A stretch of 64,000 bases of DNA from Thalassospira profundimaris WP0211 (GCF_000300275.1 NZ_AMRN01000001.1:620001-684000); one strand, 5' to 3'; positions 31,868-41,326 are shown, counted from the first letter of the stretch. The notes: generated from the letters alone by a model not told the origin. Program-made: numbers and translations.

Positions 31868-32547
31868 GATGCACCCCCGGATTTGCGGTCAAAGGTTCCA
31901 TCAGGTGTCGTTTCGTCATCGCGCGCCAGACGCGCCAAGGCATTGATCGTGGCGGCTGTGACCGCACTGCCGCCAAATCGACCACGCAGCGTGACAAAGG
32001 GAATACCATTGGCATGTTCGATCAGCGCATCCTTGCTTTCAGCTGCCCCGACAAAGCCGACCGGCATGCCGACAATGGCTGCTGGCTTATTCAATCGTCC
32101 GTCATGGATCGCTTCAAGCAAGTGATAAAGGGCAGTCGGCGCGTTGCCGATGGCAATTATTGCGCCTTCGATATGATTGGCCCAGGCTTCAACCGCGGCG
32201 GCAGATCGTGTGGTTTCCATTCGTGCGGCAAGATCGTGCGTATTGCCATCATTGAGCGTGCAAAGAACCGGGTTCTGATTGGGCAGAAGCCGGGAAATAA
32301 TGCCATGACGCACCATTTCTGCGTCACACAGGATCGGCTTTCCGCGACTTAATGCTGCTGTGGCAGCATTCACCACATCACCACCAAAGGCGATCTGATC
32401 GGCCATGTCGACCATGCCGCAGGCATGAATGATACGAATGGCAACCGGCCGCTCAGCGTCTGAAAAGCGCGCAAGGTTTGCCTCGGCCTCGATGGTGGCA
32501 AAGCTTTTGGCATAGATTTCCTGCGGGTCACGCAGATAGTCAAACAT
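31864..32547 (-). CDS. cobH: Precorrin-8X methylmutase
   Basis: A 227-residue enzyme that moves the methyl from C11 to C12 to give hydrogenobyrinate (or cobyrinate). The catalytic His41 sits in VAIRIIHACGMVDMADQIAFGGDVV, and the segments ILCDAEMVRHGI and AIVGMPVGFVGAAESKDALIEH match the CobH/CbiC family. Its stop overlaps the cobL start by four bases, and the cbiX stop is 33 bases upstream of its ATG. Confidence 0.96.
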   Translation of the reverse strand: MFDYLRDPQEIYAKSFATIEAEANLARFSDAERPVAIRIIHACGMVDMADQIAFGGDVVNAATAALSRGKPILCDAEMVRHGIISRLLPNQNPVLCTLNDGNTHDLAARMETTRSAAAVEAWANHIEGAIIAIGNAPTALYHLLEAIHDGRLNKPAAIVGMPVGFVGAAESKDALIEHANGIPFVTLRGRFGGSAVTAATINALARLARDDETTPDGTFDRKSGGAS

Positions 32548-32580
32548 TGCCGCGCCTTTCAGAGGATGGGGATCGACCGG

Positions 32581-33600
32581 TCAGGAACCGGTCGATTTCT
32601 TCGCGTCGTCGTGATCATGGGAATGGCTGTGCCCGTGATCATGGCCATGGCTATGACCGTGATCGTGGTGATGCCCGTGGCCGTGATGGTGGTGATGGCC
32701 ATGATCATGGCTGTGTCCATCGGTGCCAATGCCCATCACATGGTGATGGTGACCGACCTGCGGGGTGCCGACATCGCCTTCATAACCAATGATCTGCTCA
32801 CGATACTTGCAAAGCTGGCAGTTCATATTGTTGTCGCCGGTATCAATCTCGGTCAGACGTTCGGCAAAGCTTTCAAGAACCATCGGGTGGTCCTTGAGGT
32901 AGCCTGCCTTGATGAACTCGACATCACCAAATTCCGCCGCGACTTCGTCGGTATGGCTATAGATGCGGTCAATCAGAATGCCGGCAAACAGGAAATACGG
33001 GAAGACGACAACGCGCTTGTATCCCAGTTTCATCGCTTCGCGCAGGCCCGCATTGACGCGCGGATGGGCAACACCGGAATAGCTGATTTCGGTACGGCCA
33101 AAGCCCATGCCTTCCTGAAGCATACGGGCAACCTTGTAGACATTGGAATTGGCGTCCGGGTCATTGGTGCCGCGCCCGACCACCATCAACAGGGTGTCTT
33201 TGCGATCTACGCTGTCATCGACACCTTCAAGGGCTTCTTCGATGCGTTCCTTTGCTGCCATCAGAAGCTTGGGGTCAATGGCAAGATCGCGGCCAAAAAG
33301 CACTTCGATATCGGGATTTTCGTGGGCGAAATTGTTTACTTCGCTCGGCAGGTCGTTTTTGACGTGACCGGCGGCAAACAGCATACCGGGAAGGGCATAG
33401 ATTTTCTTGTGGCCCATGGCTTTGAGTTTTTCAAAACCATCACGCAGGATCGGGTGGGCAAATTCGAGAAAGCCGCTTTCGACATCGTAGTCGGCCAGGT
33501 GGGTCTGTTTCATAGCTTCAACCATGGCGTTGAACTGTGAAACCGCGCGTTCGTCGCGCGAACCATGACCGCAAATCATTACTGCGCCTTTGGGGGACAT
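32581..33600 (-). CDS. cbiX: Long-form sirohydrochlorin cobaltochelatase with His-rich tail
   Basis: A 339-residue two-lobed class II chelatase that inserts Co2+ into sirohydrochlorin, the first committed step of the early-cobalt route. The metal-binding His12 is in MICGHGSRDERA; the second lobe contains KRVVVFPYFLFAGILIDRI. A C-terminal MxCxxC (Met259-Cys264), which in Bacillus megaterium CbiX belongs to an iron-sulfur site, is followed by a tail of about 60 residues very rich in His, Asp and Gly, probably a metal store. ATG 33600 has AAGGAG upstream; a longer frame adds 19 unlikely residues. First gene of the cob operon. Confidence 0.93.
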   Translation of the reverse strand: MSPKGAVMICGHGSRDERAVSQFNAMVEAMKQTHLADYDVESGFLEFAHPILRDGFEKLKAMGHKKIYALPGMLFAAGHVKNDLPSEVNNFAHENPDIEVLFGRDLAIDPKLLMAAKERIEEALEGVDDSVDRKDTLLMVVGRGTNDPDANSNVYKVARMLQEGMGFGRTEISYSGVAHPRVNAGLREAMKLGYKRVVVFPYFLFAGILIDRIYSHTDEVAAEFGDVEFIKAGYLKDHPMVLESFAERLTEIDTGDNNMNCQLCKYREQIIGYEGDVGTPQVGHHHHVMGIGTDGHSHDHGHHHHHGHGHHHDHGHSHGHDHGHSHSHDHDDAKKSTGS

Positions 33601-34031
33601 AAAAGGCTGCTCCTTTGTCTCTCTTTGATGGTGTTCTTCACATGACATTGTTGCCATGCGGTACCCGATGCCACCCCCGTTTTCACCGATTGGCTTGCGG
33701 AATGCAAGCGGCAGCTACGCCAAGAGGGTGCACAAGGGGCTTGGGTGATGAAAATACTACTTATTGTGGGCCGGTTATGGTCTGGTATCGAATATGTTGT
33801 GGGCGGGCTCAGTCCTTCGGTTTTGGCGGGTGATCTGGTTGAGGTGTTCTGCGTTACGCACTGCCGGGCAAACAGGATTGACCAATATAAGGTATGATAA
33901 ATTAAAAATTCGTATGAAATTTCTTTATCAAAGCAAAAATCAGATGGCAAATTTCGCAGCATCAATTTGGTTCGCGCATTCACCATGTCATTCTGATTGA
34001 CGGGTTGGCGATCACCGCGCACATTGCCGCC
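33601..34031. other. Divergent intergenic region between cbiX and cobD
   Basis: About 430 bases with no supported gene. It must hold the promoters of the minus-strand cbiX operon and plus-strand cobD. One clear stem, GCTTGC/GCAAGC with GGAAT loop, lies at 33693-33709. I looked for a cobalamin riboswitch here on both strands and did not find the B12 box or the CTGCCCCCGCAACTG core that is obvious at 44 kb. The stretch 33890-33960 is AT-rich. Confidence 0.5.
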
Positions 34032-35048
34032 ATGGAACCGACATTCACCGATTTTCTGATCCCGGAACCTGCGTTTTTCGGGCCGCTTTTTTCAATGCTG
34101 GTGCTGGCACTGCTGCTGGATGCGGTGTTTGGGGACTTCCCGTGGCTGTTTAGCCGGATCGGGCACCCGGTGGTCTGGATTGGCAATCTGATTGCGTGGT
34201 TCGAAAGGCGCCTGAACCGCACAGACCGCAGTAACCCGGACCGACTTTTGCGCGGTGCTGTGACCAGTCTGATGGTGATTGTGGTCGCCGCGGCTTTCGG
34301 TGGTGTGGTGCAGTTTGTCTCATCACTTGGCGATGTTTTCAGAGCGCCCGAAGTCCTTTTGGTGGCGGTCCTGATTGCCCAAAAAGGCCTTTATCAACAC
34401 GTAAAGGCCGTCTCGAACGCTCTCAAGAAAGATGGCATCGCTGGTGGACGCAAAGCGGTTTCGATGATTGTCGGACGCAATCCCGATACGCTTGATGAGG
34501 CCGGGGTCAGCCGGGCAGCCATTGAAAGCTGTGCTGAAAACTTTTCTGACGGGGTGGTCGCCCCACTGTTCTGGTATGTAGTTGGCGGGTCGATTGGTAT
34601 TTGCGCCTATAAGGCGATCAACACGCTTGATTCGATGATTGGTCATCGCAATGAGCGCTATCTCTATTTCGGCAGAGTTGCCGCGCGCCTTGATGACGTC
34701 GCGAACTTTATCCCCGCACGGATTGCCGGTGGTGTAATTTGCCTTGCTGCCGCGATCGGTAAGAGAACAAGTGGTAAAGCTGCCTGGCAGACCATGCTGT
34801 CGGATGCAAAAAAGCATAAATCGCCGAATGCCGGGTGGCAGGAAGCAGCCTTCGCTGGCGCGCTTGAAATCGCCCTTGCCGGGCCGCGCCAGTATGGCAG
34901 TGAAATGGTCGATGATCCGTATATTGGCAACGGTCGTTCCGATCTGACCGCTGTTGATATCGACCGCGCGCTGAGACTTTTTACAACCTCATGTCTGATC
35001 AATGCGGCATGGCCGATTGTTCTTAAGGTTCTCTGGGTCGGGCTATGA
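34032..35048 (+). CDS. cobD: Adenosylcobinamide-phosphate synthase (CobD/CbiB)
   Basis: A 338-residue integral membrane protein that attaches aminopropanol (phosphate) to adenosylcobyrate. Family motifs are LLDAVFGDFPWLFSRIGHPVVWIGNLI near the N terminus, GRNPDTLDEAGVSRAAIESCAENFSDGVVAPLFWY in the middle and GYKAINTLDSMIGH-like AYKAINTLDSMIGHRNERY. Several hydrophobic spans flank these. The start is not certain: ATG 34032 gives a plausible N terminus, while TTG 34005 lies in the same frame and neither has a strong ribosome-binding site. Its stop overlaps the next ATG (ATGA). Confidence 0.95.
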   Translation: MEPTFTDFLIPEPAFFGPLFSMLVLALLLDAVFGDFPWLFSRIGHPVVWIGNLIAWFERRLNRTDRSNPDRLLRGAVTSLMVIVVAAAFGGVVQFVSSLGDVFRAPEVLLVAVLIAQKGLYQHVKAVSNALKKDGIAGGRKAVSMIVGRNPDTLDEAGVSRAAIESCAENFSDGVVAPLFWYVVGGSIGICAYKAINTLDSMIGHRNERYLYFGRVAARLDDVANFIPARIAGGVICLAAAIGKRTSGKAAWQTMLSDAKKHKSPNAGWQEAAFAGALEIALAGPRQYGSEMVDDPYIGNGRSDLTAVDIDRALRLFTTSCLINAAWPIVLKVLWVGL

Positions 35049-35671
35049 GTGCTGGGTGGCGCGCCAATGATATCCCGTTGGGCCGCGAATTTCTTGAACT
35101 TGTCCTGCAAAACCGCACCAACCAGATCATTCTCGACCGGTTTTCAGCCTGCGGGATCAAAGACTGGTGGCTGACCGCCGGATGTCTTGCGCAGACGATC
35201 TGGAACATCAAGGCCAATCGTAACCCGGGTTCCGATATTGTCGATTATGATCTTTTTTATTTCGATCCCGATACGTCGTGGCAGGCCGAAGATCATGTAA
35301 TTGTCCAAGGCGCTGAATTGTTTGCTGATATCCCGGTTTCAATCGAAATCCGTAATCAGGCGCGTGTGCCGATCTGGTATCCGGAAAAATTCGGTGTGCC
35401 TTATGGTGCGGTGCGTGCTGCCAGTGATGGCATTGACCGTTTTGCCTATCAGACAACTGCCATTGGCGTGCGCAAGGAGGCGGGCAATAGCGGAATAGAC
35501 GCCTATCGCATTTATGCGCCGTTTGGTCTTGCTTCGGTCATGGAAGGTCGGGTGATCCCAAACACGGTTTTACCCGTCAAAGAGGTCTATGACGCCAAGG
35601 TTGGGCGTTGGCAAAAGATATGGCCGAATCTGCTCGTAACGCCATGGCCGGACGAAGAAGGTCAGCCTTAA
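35045..35671 (+). CDS. Nucleotidyltransferase-like protein (COG3575/DUF925 type)
   Basis: A 208-residue protein of a nucleotidyltransferase-fold family. The stretch KDWWLTAGCLAQTIWNIKANRNPGSDIVDYDLFYFDPD has the arrangement of a minimal NTase: a GxxxQT helix and a D-x-D pair (DYDLFYF) that could bind metal. Later IPVSIEIRNQARVPIWYPEKFG is typical of this family. No target is known. It overlaps the cobD stop by four bases, so it is translationally coupled to a cobalamin gene, although members of the family occur widely outside cob loci. Its stop is ten bases from the convergent hldE end. Confidence 0.8.
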   Translation: MSAGWRANDIPLGREFLELVLQNRTNQIILDRFSACGIKDWWLTAGCLAQTIWNIKANRNPGSDIVDYDLFYFDPDTSWQAEDHVIVQGAELFADIPVSIEIRNQARVPIWYPEKFGVPYGAVRAASDGIDRFAYQTTAIGVRKEAGNSGIDAYRIYAPFGLASVMEGRVIPNTVLPVKEVYDAKVGRWQKIWPNLLVTPWPDEEGQP

Positions 35672-35680
35672 TTCAGACGC

Positions 35681-37153
35681 TTAGTGGTTGCCCTGGTTCA
35701 TCCGTGCGATGGTCGAAGTGGTGGAAAAACCATCTTCAAGGTTGGCCAGAACCACCTTGCCGCCATAGCCATGGACGATTTCGGCCCCGACAACCTTGTC
35801 GATGGTGTAATCCGCACCCTTGACCAGAATGTCTGGTTTGATCGCCTTGATCAGTTCAATCGGGGTGTCTTCGCCAAAAATCACCACACCACTGACGGTT
35901 TCAAGTGATCCTAACACGGCTGCACGTGCGGCCTCCGACTGAACCGGGCGGGCTTCGCCCTTAAGGCGTTTGACAGACGCATCGGAATTCAGCCCGACAA
36001 TCAGGCGGTCGCAATTTGCCCGTGCCTGTTTCAGTAGGCTGAGGTGGCCCGGATGCAACAGATCAAAACAGCCATTGGTAAAACCGACAGTGTATCCCTT
36101 GCGCCGCCAGCGTTCTGCACGATCGATCATGCGGTCAAGCGGCATCAGTTTGGCTTCACCGATCATCAGATCATGATGATGAAGGGTGGAAATCAGCTCG
36201 TCCGGGTAAACAACCGCAGTGCCGATCTTGCCAACCACGATCCCGGCCGCGACATTGGCAATACGGGCTGCATCGGCAAGGCTTGAACCCGCCGCAACCG
36301 CCGATGCAAGGCAGGCGACAACCGTGTCACCGGCACCTGATACATCAAAGACTTCGCGGGCTTCGGTCGGCAGGTGCAAAGCCTTGCCATCTTTGGTGAC
36401 CAGGGTCATGCCGTCTTGGCTGCGGGTAAGCAGGACATTCTCGATACCGCATTCGGTGATGATCTTGGTCGCAGCCGCGATGGCATCTTCGTCGCTGTTT
36501 ATGGCAATGCCAGTGGCTGCTTCGGCCTCTGCGCGGTTCGGCGTCACCACTGTGGCACCACGATAGATGCTGTAATCATTGCCCTTTGGATCGACGATGA
36601 CGGGTTTTCCGGCTGCGCGCGCAGCCTTGATTGCGGCTGCAACGACATCGGCATGCAAGACACCCTTGCCATAGTCCGACAGAATGATCGCTGCAACATC
36701 CCCTGCCAGCTGACCTGCGAGTGTCGAAAGATTGCTAATTGATGCTGGTGCAATGGCGTTGGTGGTTTCATTGTCAGATCGCAACAATTGCTGCCCGCCC
36801 GCGATATAGCGGGTTTTGATCGTCGTCGGGCGGTTGCGCTCGGTCTGGATATAGGGCTCAACACCCTTGTCAGCGGCGACATATTCCATGACTTCGCGGC
36901 CGGGCAGATCATCGCCAACAAGCGACAGGAACTGAACCGATGCGCCCAGGGCTGTTGCGTTGCGCGTGACGTTACCAGCGCCCCCCAGCATGGCACTTTC
37001 GCGCTCAACCCGGATGACAGGAATGGGCGCCTCGGGCGAGATGCGGATGACCGAACCATAGACAAACCGGTCAAGCATGACATCGCCAATGCACAGGACT
37101 TTGGCATCGGTCAGTTGTTCAACCTGTCGGGCCAGATGGCTAAGATCGGTCAT
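35681..37153 (-). CDS. hldE: Bifunctional heptose 7-phosphate kinase / heptose 1-phosphate adenylyltransferase
   Basis: A 490-residue fusion needed for ADP-heptose, the precursor of the lipopolysaccharide inner core. The N-terminal PfkB-type kinase (about 1-325) has VLCIGDVMLDRFVYG, GGAGNVTRNATALGA and the ATP-site DVSGAGDTVVA. The C-terminal nucleotidyltransferase (about 350-490) has VGFTNGCFDLLHPGHLSLL with the HxGH motif, and LIVGLNSDASV. The gene precedes gmhA in reverse order: gmhA lies just upstream on the same strand, 54 bases away, so both probably share a transcript. Confidence 0.97.
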   Translation of the reverse strand: MTDLSHLARQVEQLTDAKVLCIGDVMLDRFVYGSVIRISPEAPIPVIRVERESAMLGGAGNVTRNATALGASVQFLSLVGDDLPGREVMEYVAADKGVEPYIQTERNRPTTIKTRYIAGGQQLLRSDNETTNAIAPASISNLSTLAGQLAGDVAAIILSDYGKGVLHADVVAAAIKAARAAGKPVIVDPKGNDYSIYRGATVVTPNRAEAEAATGIAINSDEDAIAAATKIITECGIENVLLTRSQDGMTLVTKDGKALHLPTEAREVFDVSGAGDTVVACLASAVAAGSSLADAARIANVAAGIVVGKIGTAVVYPDELISTLHHHDLMIGEAKLMPLDRMIDRAERWRRKGYTVGFTNGCFDLLHPGHLSLLKQARANCDRLIVGLNSDASVKRLKGEARPVQSEAARAAVLGSLETVSGVVIFGEDTPIELIKAIKPDILVKGADYTIDKVVGAEIVHGYGGKVVLANLEDGFSTTSTIARMNQGNH

Positions 37154-37207
37154 GGTCTCAGTTCTTTATGCTGTCAGAGTATTCAGGCGGATTTTCTGGG
37201 CCGCCGG

Positions 37208-37792
37208 TTATTGTTTCGTCAGGCCAAGCGTATGTTCAAGCGCACCGACCAGCATCTGGCCAATCTGGATATGCATTTCCTGAATGCGCGCGGTGGTGTT
37301 GCTCGGCACGATCATCAGTGGATCGCACAGATCAACCATGTCACCACCGGTCTTGCCAGTCCAGCCGGTCGCAATCAGGCCCATTTCCTTGGCCTTGGCC
37401 AGACCGAGATTTACGTTCTTGCTGTTGCCGGATGTTGAGATGCCAATCGCAACGTCATCCGGATTGCCAAGTGCTTCGATCTGGCGCGAAAACAGGTGAT
37501 CAAACCCGAAGTCATTGCCGATCGCGGTCAAGGCCGAGCTGTCGGTGGTCAGCGCAATCGCCGGAAGCGCGCGACGATCATTGATATAGCGAACCGTGAA
37601 TTCGGTTGCGATATGCTGCGCGTCCGCGGCCGACCCGCCATTGCCGAAAAACAGCAGCTTGTTGCCGTCATTTAGGGCGTCGGTGCAAATCTCGACCAGT
37701 TCGATAAAGGCATCGCGGGTGGCTTCACGGGTCTTGTTGACCAGATCAAGATGCTCGTCAAACTCGGCATCGAAAAAGGCTTTGATATCCAT
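37208..37792 (-). CDS. gmhA: Phosphoheptose isomerase (SIS domain)
   Basis: A 194-residue isomerase that turns sedoheptulose 7-phosphate into heptose 7-phosphate, the first step of ADP-heptose synthesis. The SIS fold shows as LLFFGNGGSAADAQHIATEFTVRY, GIGNDFGFDHLFSRQIEALG-like AIGNDFGFDHLFSRQ, IGISTSGNSKNVNLGLAKAKEMG and TAGKTGG-like WTGKTGGDM. I start at ATG 37792 (MDIKAFFDAEF), giving family length; an ATG 16 codons earlier reads through the spacer after the uxs gene. Linked to hldE downstream and to the nucleotide-sugar decarboxylase upstream. Confidence 0.95.
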   Translation of the reverse strand: MDIKAFFDAEFDEHLDLVNKTREATRDAFIELVEICTDALNDGNKLLFFGNGGSAADAQHIATEFTVRYINDRRALPAIALTTDSSALTAIGNDFGFDHLFSRQIEALGNPDDVAIGISTSGNSKNVNLGLAKAKEMGLIATGWTGKTGGDMVDLCDPLMIVPSNTTARIQEMHIQIGQMLVGALEHTLGLTKQ

Positions 37793-37823
37793 CACGCGTC
37801 CAAATCCAAAAGAAGTCGTCGTA

Positions 37824-38780
37824 TTAGCCGTGTTTCGCAATCAGATTGCGGAAATACTCAATTGTCGAGCCGAGGCCATCTTCAAGGCTTACAGTCGGTT
37901 CCCAGCCATCAAGTGTGTTTCGCGCAAAGGTAATGTCGGGCTTGCGCTGCAGCGGGTCATCGGCCGGAAGGTCTTTGAAGATCAGCTTTGATTTGGCGCC
38001 GGTCATCTCAATGACGCGCTCTGCCAACTCACGAATGGTGATCTCATATGGGTTGCCAAGGTTCATCGGCCCGGTAACCGTTTTGTCGGTTGCCATCAGA
38101 CGGACAAAGCCCTCGATCAGGTCAGTATAGAAGCAGAAGGATCGGGTTTGCTGGCCGTCGCCATAAATGGTGATGTCTTCGCCATGCAGCGCCTGGATGA
38201 TGAAGTTCGATACCACACGGCCGTCCTGCGGATGCATGCGCGGGCCATAGGTGTTGAAGATACGGGCGACTTTGATATCCAGACCATGCTGGCGGTGGTA
38301 ATCAAAGAACAATGTTTCAGCACAGCGCTTGCCTTCGTCATAACAGGCGCGCGGGCCGATCGGATTGACATTGCCGCGGTAATCTTCGGTCTGCGGATGG
38401 ACTTCAGGATCGCCATAAACTTCGCTGGTCGAGGCCTGGAAAATCTTGGCGCCAACGCGTTTGGCGAGACCCAGCATGTTGATCGCACCATGCACACTGG
38501 TTTTGGTCGTCTGGACCGGATCGTGCTGGTAATGGATCGGCGAAGCCGGGCACGCAAGGTTGTAAATCTCGTCGACTTCGAGATAGAGCGGGAAGGTAAC
38601 ATCGTGGCGCATCAGCTCGAAATGCGGTTTATCGAGAAGATGGACAATGTTGTCCTTGGTGCCGGTGAAAAAATTGTCGACGCACAGAACGTCATTGCCT
38701 TCTTCAAGCAGGCGTTCGCACAAATGAGAACCAAGAAAACCTGCGCCACCGGTTACCAAAACGCGCTTGCGTCGCCACAT
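37824..38780 (-). CDS. UDP-glucuronate decarboxylase (UDP-xylose synthase type SDR)
   Basis: A 318-residue extended SDR. The NAD-binding loop is [19 protein letters not shown], the cofactor-specific segment [12 protein letters not shown], and the active site YDEGKR (Tyr/Lys), with the upstream Thr/Ser/Glu set [14 protein letters not shown]. The NFFTG and [11 protein letters not shown] motifs are hallmarks of UXS, which makes UDP-xylose from UDP-glucuronate for surface polysaccharides. It heads a minus-strand cluster with gmhA and hldE, consistent with LPS or capsule building. dTDP-glucose dehydratase is less likely because of the YDEGKR motif. Confidence 0.92.
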   Translation of the reverse strand: MWRRKRVLVTGGAGFLGSHLCERLLEEGNDVLCVDNFFTGTKDNIVHLLDKPHFELMRHDVTFPLYLEVDEIYNLACPASPIHYQHDPVQTTKTSVHGAINMLGLAKRVGAKIFQASTSEVYGDPEVHPQTEDYRGNVNPIGPRACYDEGKRCAETLFFDYHRQHGLDIKVARIFNTYGPRMHPQDGRVVSNFIIQALHGEDITIYGDGQQTRSFCFYTDLIEGFVRLMATDKTVTGPMNLGNPYEITIRELAERVIEMTGAKSKLIFKDLPADDPLQRKPDITFARNTLDGWEPTVSLEDGLGSTIEYFRNLIAKHG

Positions 38781-39013
38781 ATCGTCTCTGACCTTATTAC
38801 TCTGATATCAAAACGGGCTGAAACTAGCAGCTTGGTTGGCGGAAAGCTACGACTTATCTTTTCTTGGACGTGTCTGAAATTCCCCAATATTCGGGTTTGG
38901 TTTCAACATGCATGAATGCTAAATACATAACCTGTTAATGCACCGGCGTTATCGTGGTTCGGGCAGATTAGCGGCTGTGATTCCGTCGAAACAATTCTCT
39001 GGTCATTGCATTT

Positions 39014-40243
39014 ATGTCTGATAGTTCACTTCCATCGCCCGAAGCCTTCCTCGTTGACTATGTGCGACGCCTTGAGCGGCGCAAGGACGGCGTTGGTGCG
39101 ATTCATGTGCATTTTTCCAAGTTGCTGCCATTTAACCGGCGTGACCATCACATCCGTACGGCGATTACGGCGTTTGAAGAAATCGTACCGGAAGTCACCG
39201 GGCGTATTTTCACCCTGTCCAACCAGGATCTGATTTTCATCTTTGACGCCGCAGAGATGGACGAGGTGAATGCCGTCATTTTCAGGCTGAAATTCCTGTT
39301 CAACGACGATCCTTTGATCAGTGATGGCAAGGATGAAAGCGGCGCGCCCGCGACCTTTACCGACTATTTCGATGTCGGGCAGCAATATAAAGAATTCCTG
39401 CATCTGACTCAGTTGTTGGTGCGCGCCAACGCCAATCGACCCAAAATCGTCAGCAAGGCAGCCGAACGACACAATGACCATCCGGAACTCAGCGATGATC
39501 GCGCGCCGCTGACCCCGAAGATCTTGGGGCGCATTGATGAGTCGCTGCGGCGTGCGGATCTGTCCAACCTGATGCGTCGACAGGCCATTTGTGCCGTGGT
39601 TGGTGATGCAAACCCGACGCCGGTTTTCCACGAGTTGTTCATCTCGATCAAGGATTTGCAGGATACGCTGCTGCCAGATGTCAATGTTCTCTCGAACCGT
39701 TGGCTGTTTCAGCATCTGACCGAAATTCTGGATCGGCGCATGTTGTCGCTTCTGACCCGATCGAACGATGCATCCGTGACCGGGTCTGTCAGCATCAATT
39801 TGAACGTCTCGACACTGTTGTCACCGGACTTCCTGACGTTCGATAGTAACGTTAAGGCCGGGCAGCGCGGGACAATCGTGCTTGAGCTCCAGAAAATCGA
39901 TATCTTTGCCGACCTTGGGGCATTCTTCTTTGCGCGCGACTTCTGTCGTGATCGTGGCTATCGCATCTGTATCGATGGCATCAGCTATCTGTCGCTGCCC
40001 TATATCAACCGCAACAAGCTTGGCGTTGATATGATCAAGATGCTTTGGGACCCGGAAATGGAAAACATGGATGAAGAGCATCGCGAAGCCATGCGCGCCG
40101 CGGTGGCAGAGTCCGGAGATACCCGCGTTATTTTGTGCCGTTGCGATGACGAACGCGCTATCAAGTTTGGTCATTCCATCAATATCACCATGTTCCAGGG
40201 CCGCCATGTCGAGCACCTGATGAACGAACGGACGAAAAAATAG
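39014..40243 (+). CDS. Degenerate GGDEF-EAL-like protein, no catalytic signature
   Basis: A 409-residue cytosolic protein that I read as two eroded cyclic-di-GMP domains. Residues about 24-100 follow the GGDEF layout, with SNQDL (69-73) where GGDEF should be. Residues about 190-345 follow an EAL domain: ELF (207-209) in place of EAL, Asn262 in SINLNVS, Glu291 in IVLELQKID, Asp321 in CIDGISYLS and Lys342 in VDMIKML. Enough metal and nucleotide ligands are changed that catalysis is doubtful; it may be a c-di-GMP sensor or a protein-binding scaffold. The family reading is mine by pattern; no close relative is recalled. Confidence 0.6.
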   Translation: MSDSSLPSPEAFLVDYVRRLERRKDGVGAIHVHFSKLLPFNRRDHHIRTAITAFEEIVPEVTGRIFTLSNQDLIFIFDAAEMDEVNAVIFRLKFLFNDDPLISDGKDESGAPATFTDYFDVGQQYKEFLHLTQLLVRANANRPKIVSKAAERHNDHPELSDDRAPLTPKILGRIDESLRRADLSNLMRRQAICAVVGDANPTPVFHELFISIKDLQDTLLPDVNVLSNRWLFQHLTEILDRRMLSLLTRSNDASVTGSVSINLNVSTLLSPDFLTFDSNVKAGQRGTIVLELQKIDIFADLGAFFFARDFCRDRGYRICIDGISYLSLPYINRNKLGVDMIKMLWDPEMENMDEEHREAMRAAVAESGDTRVILCRCDDERAIKFGHSINITMFQGRHVEHLMNERTKK

Positions 40244-40291
40244 CGCCAGATTGCTGACGCTATTGGGTGGGCTCACTTGTAAGGCTGGGAA

Positions 40292-41326
40292 TCAGGCCTC
40301 TTCCTTGCCATCAATACCGGCTTTTTCAAAGGTTGCCATGCCGGTGTGGCATTCTGCGGCCGCGCGTAAAAGCGGGATGGCAAGTGCAGCACCTGATCCT
40401 TCGCCAAGGCGCATGCCGAAATTGATCAGTGCTTCCTTGCCAAGTTTCTCAATCAGCCGCGCATGTCCCGGTTCTGCCGATACATGCCCGACCAGACAAT
40501 GATCAAGTGCATCGGCACGCATCGCAGCCAACACAGCGGCCGCCGCACAGGATACATACCCATCAAGCAATATCGGAACCCGCGCAAAGCGCGCTGCAAT
40601 GATGGCACCGGCCATAGCAGCAATTTCGCGTCCGCCAACACAGCGCAGAACATCCAATCCGTCATGCATCTGGTTTTTATGCAGGATGATGGCATCACCT
40701 ACGACGCGCGTCTTGCGATCAAGGGTCGTGTCATCAATCCCGGTTCCCCGACCGGTCCAGTCCGCAGCATTCCCGCCATAAAGTGCATGGGAAATTGCCG
40801 CCGCCGATGTGGTATTGCCAATGCCCATTTCGCCGGGAACAAAAAGATCCAGACCCTTTTCAATCGCACTCATGCCAAAGGCCATCGCTTCGGCACAGCC
40901 TTCGTCATCCATCGCCGGTTCGTGGGAAAAGTCGTTGGTCGGGATTTCAAGCGCGACTTCCATGACGCGGAGTTCGGCATCGACAGACTTGCAAATCTGG
41001 TTGATTGCAGCCCCGCCATTGATGAAGTTTTCCACCATCTGCTGGTTCACGCTGGCCGGAAAGGCCGAAACGCCCTGCGCAACGACACCGTGACTGCCGG
41101 CAAAGACGGTAACGCGCGGGCGCGACATGCGTGGGCGCGATGTTGCCTGCCATCCTGCCAGCCAAAGGCTGAAACCCTCAAGCCGTCCAAGCGATCCGGC
41201 AGGCTTGGTCAATGTCGGTTCGCGCTGGGCCACGGCGGCCTGCGCTTCCTGATCGACTTCGGGAAGTTCGGCGAGAAGTGCGCGAATTTCCTCAAGATTT
41301 TGGGGCGGATGTTTCGGGTTGAACAT
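40292..41326 (-). CDS. cobT: Nicotinate-nucleotide-dimethylbenzimidazole phosphoribosyltransferase
   Basis: A 344-residue enzyme that makes alpha-ribazole phosphate, the lower ligand of cobalamin. Signature segments are TKPAGSLGRLE, VFAGSHGVVAQGVSAFPASVNQQMVENFINGGAAINQICK, EMGIGNTTSAAAISHALYGG, GRGTGIDDTTLDRK, and the C-terminal FGMRLGEGSGAAL whose Glu is the catalytic base. This is the Salmonella-type CobT (CobU in Pseudomonas naming), not the chelatase subunit CobT. It is transcribed away from cobS across a 170-base gap. Confidence 0.97.
   Translation of the reverse strand: MFNPKHPPQNLEEIRALLAELPEVDQEAQAAVAQREPTLTKPAGSLGRLEGFSLWLAGWQATSRPRMSRPRVTVFAGSHGVVAQGVSAFPASVNQQMVENFINGGAAINQICKSVDAELRVMEVALEIPTNDFSHEPAMDDEGCAEAMAFGMSAIEKGLDLFVPGEMGIGNTTSAAAISHALYGGNAADWTGRGTGIDDTTLDRKTRVVGDAIILHKNQMHDGLDVLRCVGGREIAAMAGAIIAARFARVPILLDGYVSCAAAAVLAAMRADALDHCLVGHVSAEPGHARLIEKLGKEALINFGMRLGEGSGAALAIPLLRAAAECHTGMATFEKAGIDGKEEA

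Noticed and set aside
33601-34031. Possible second cobalamin riboswitch before cbiX or cobD
   Set aside because: Neither strand has the B12 box or the CTGCCCCCGCAACTG core; only one short stem and some GC-rich similarity.
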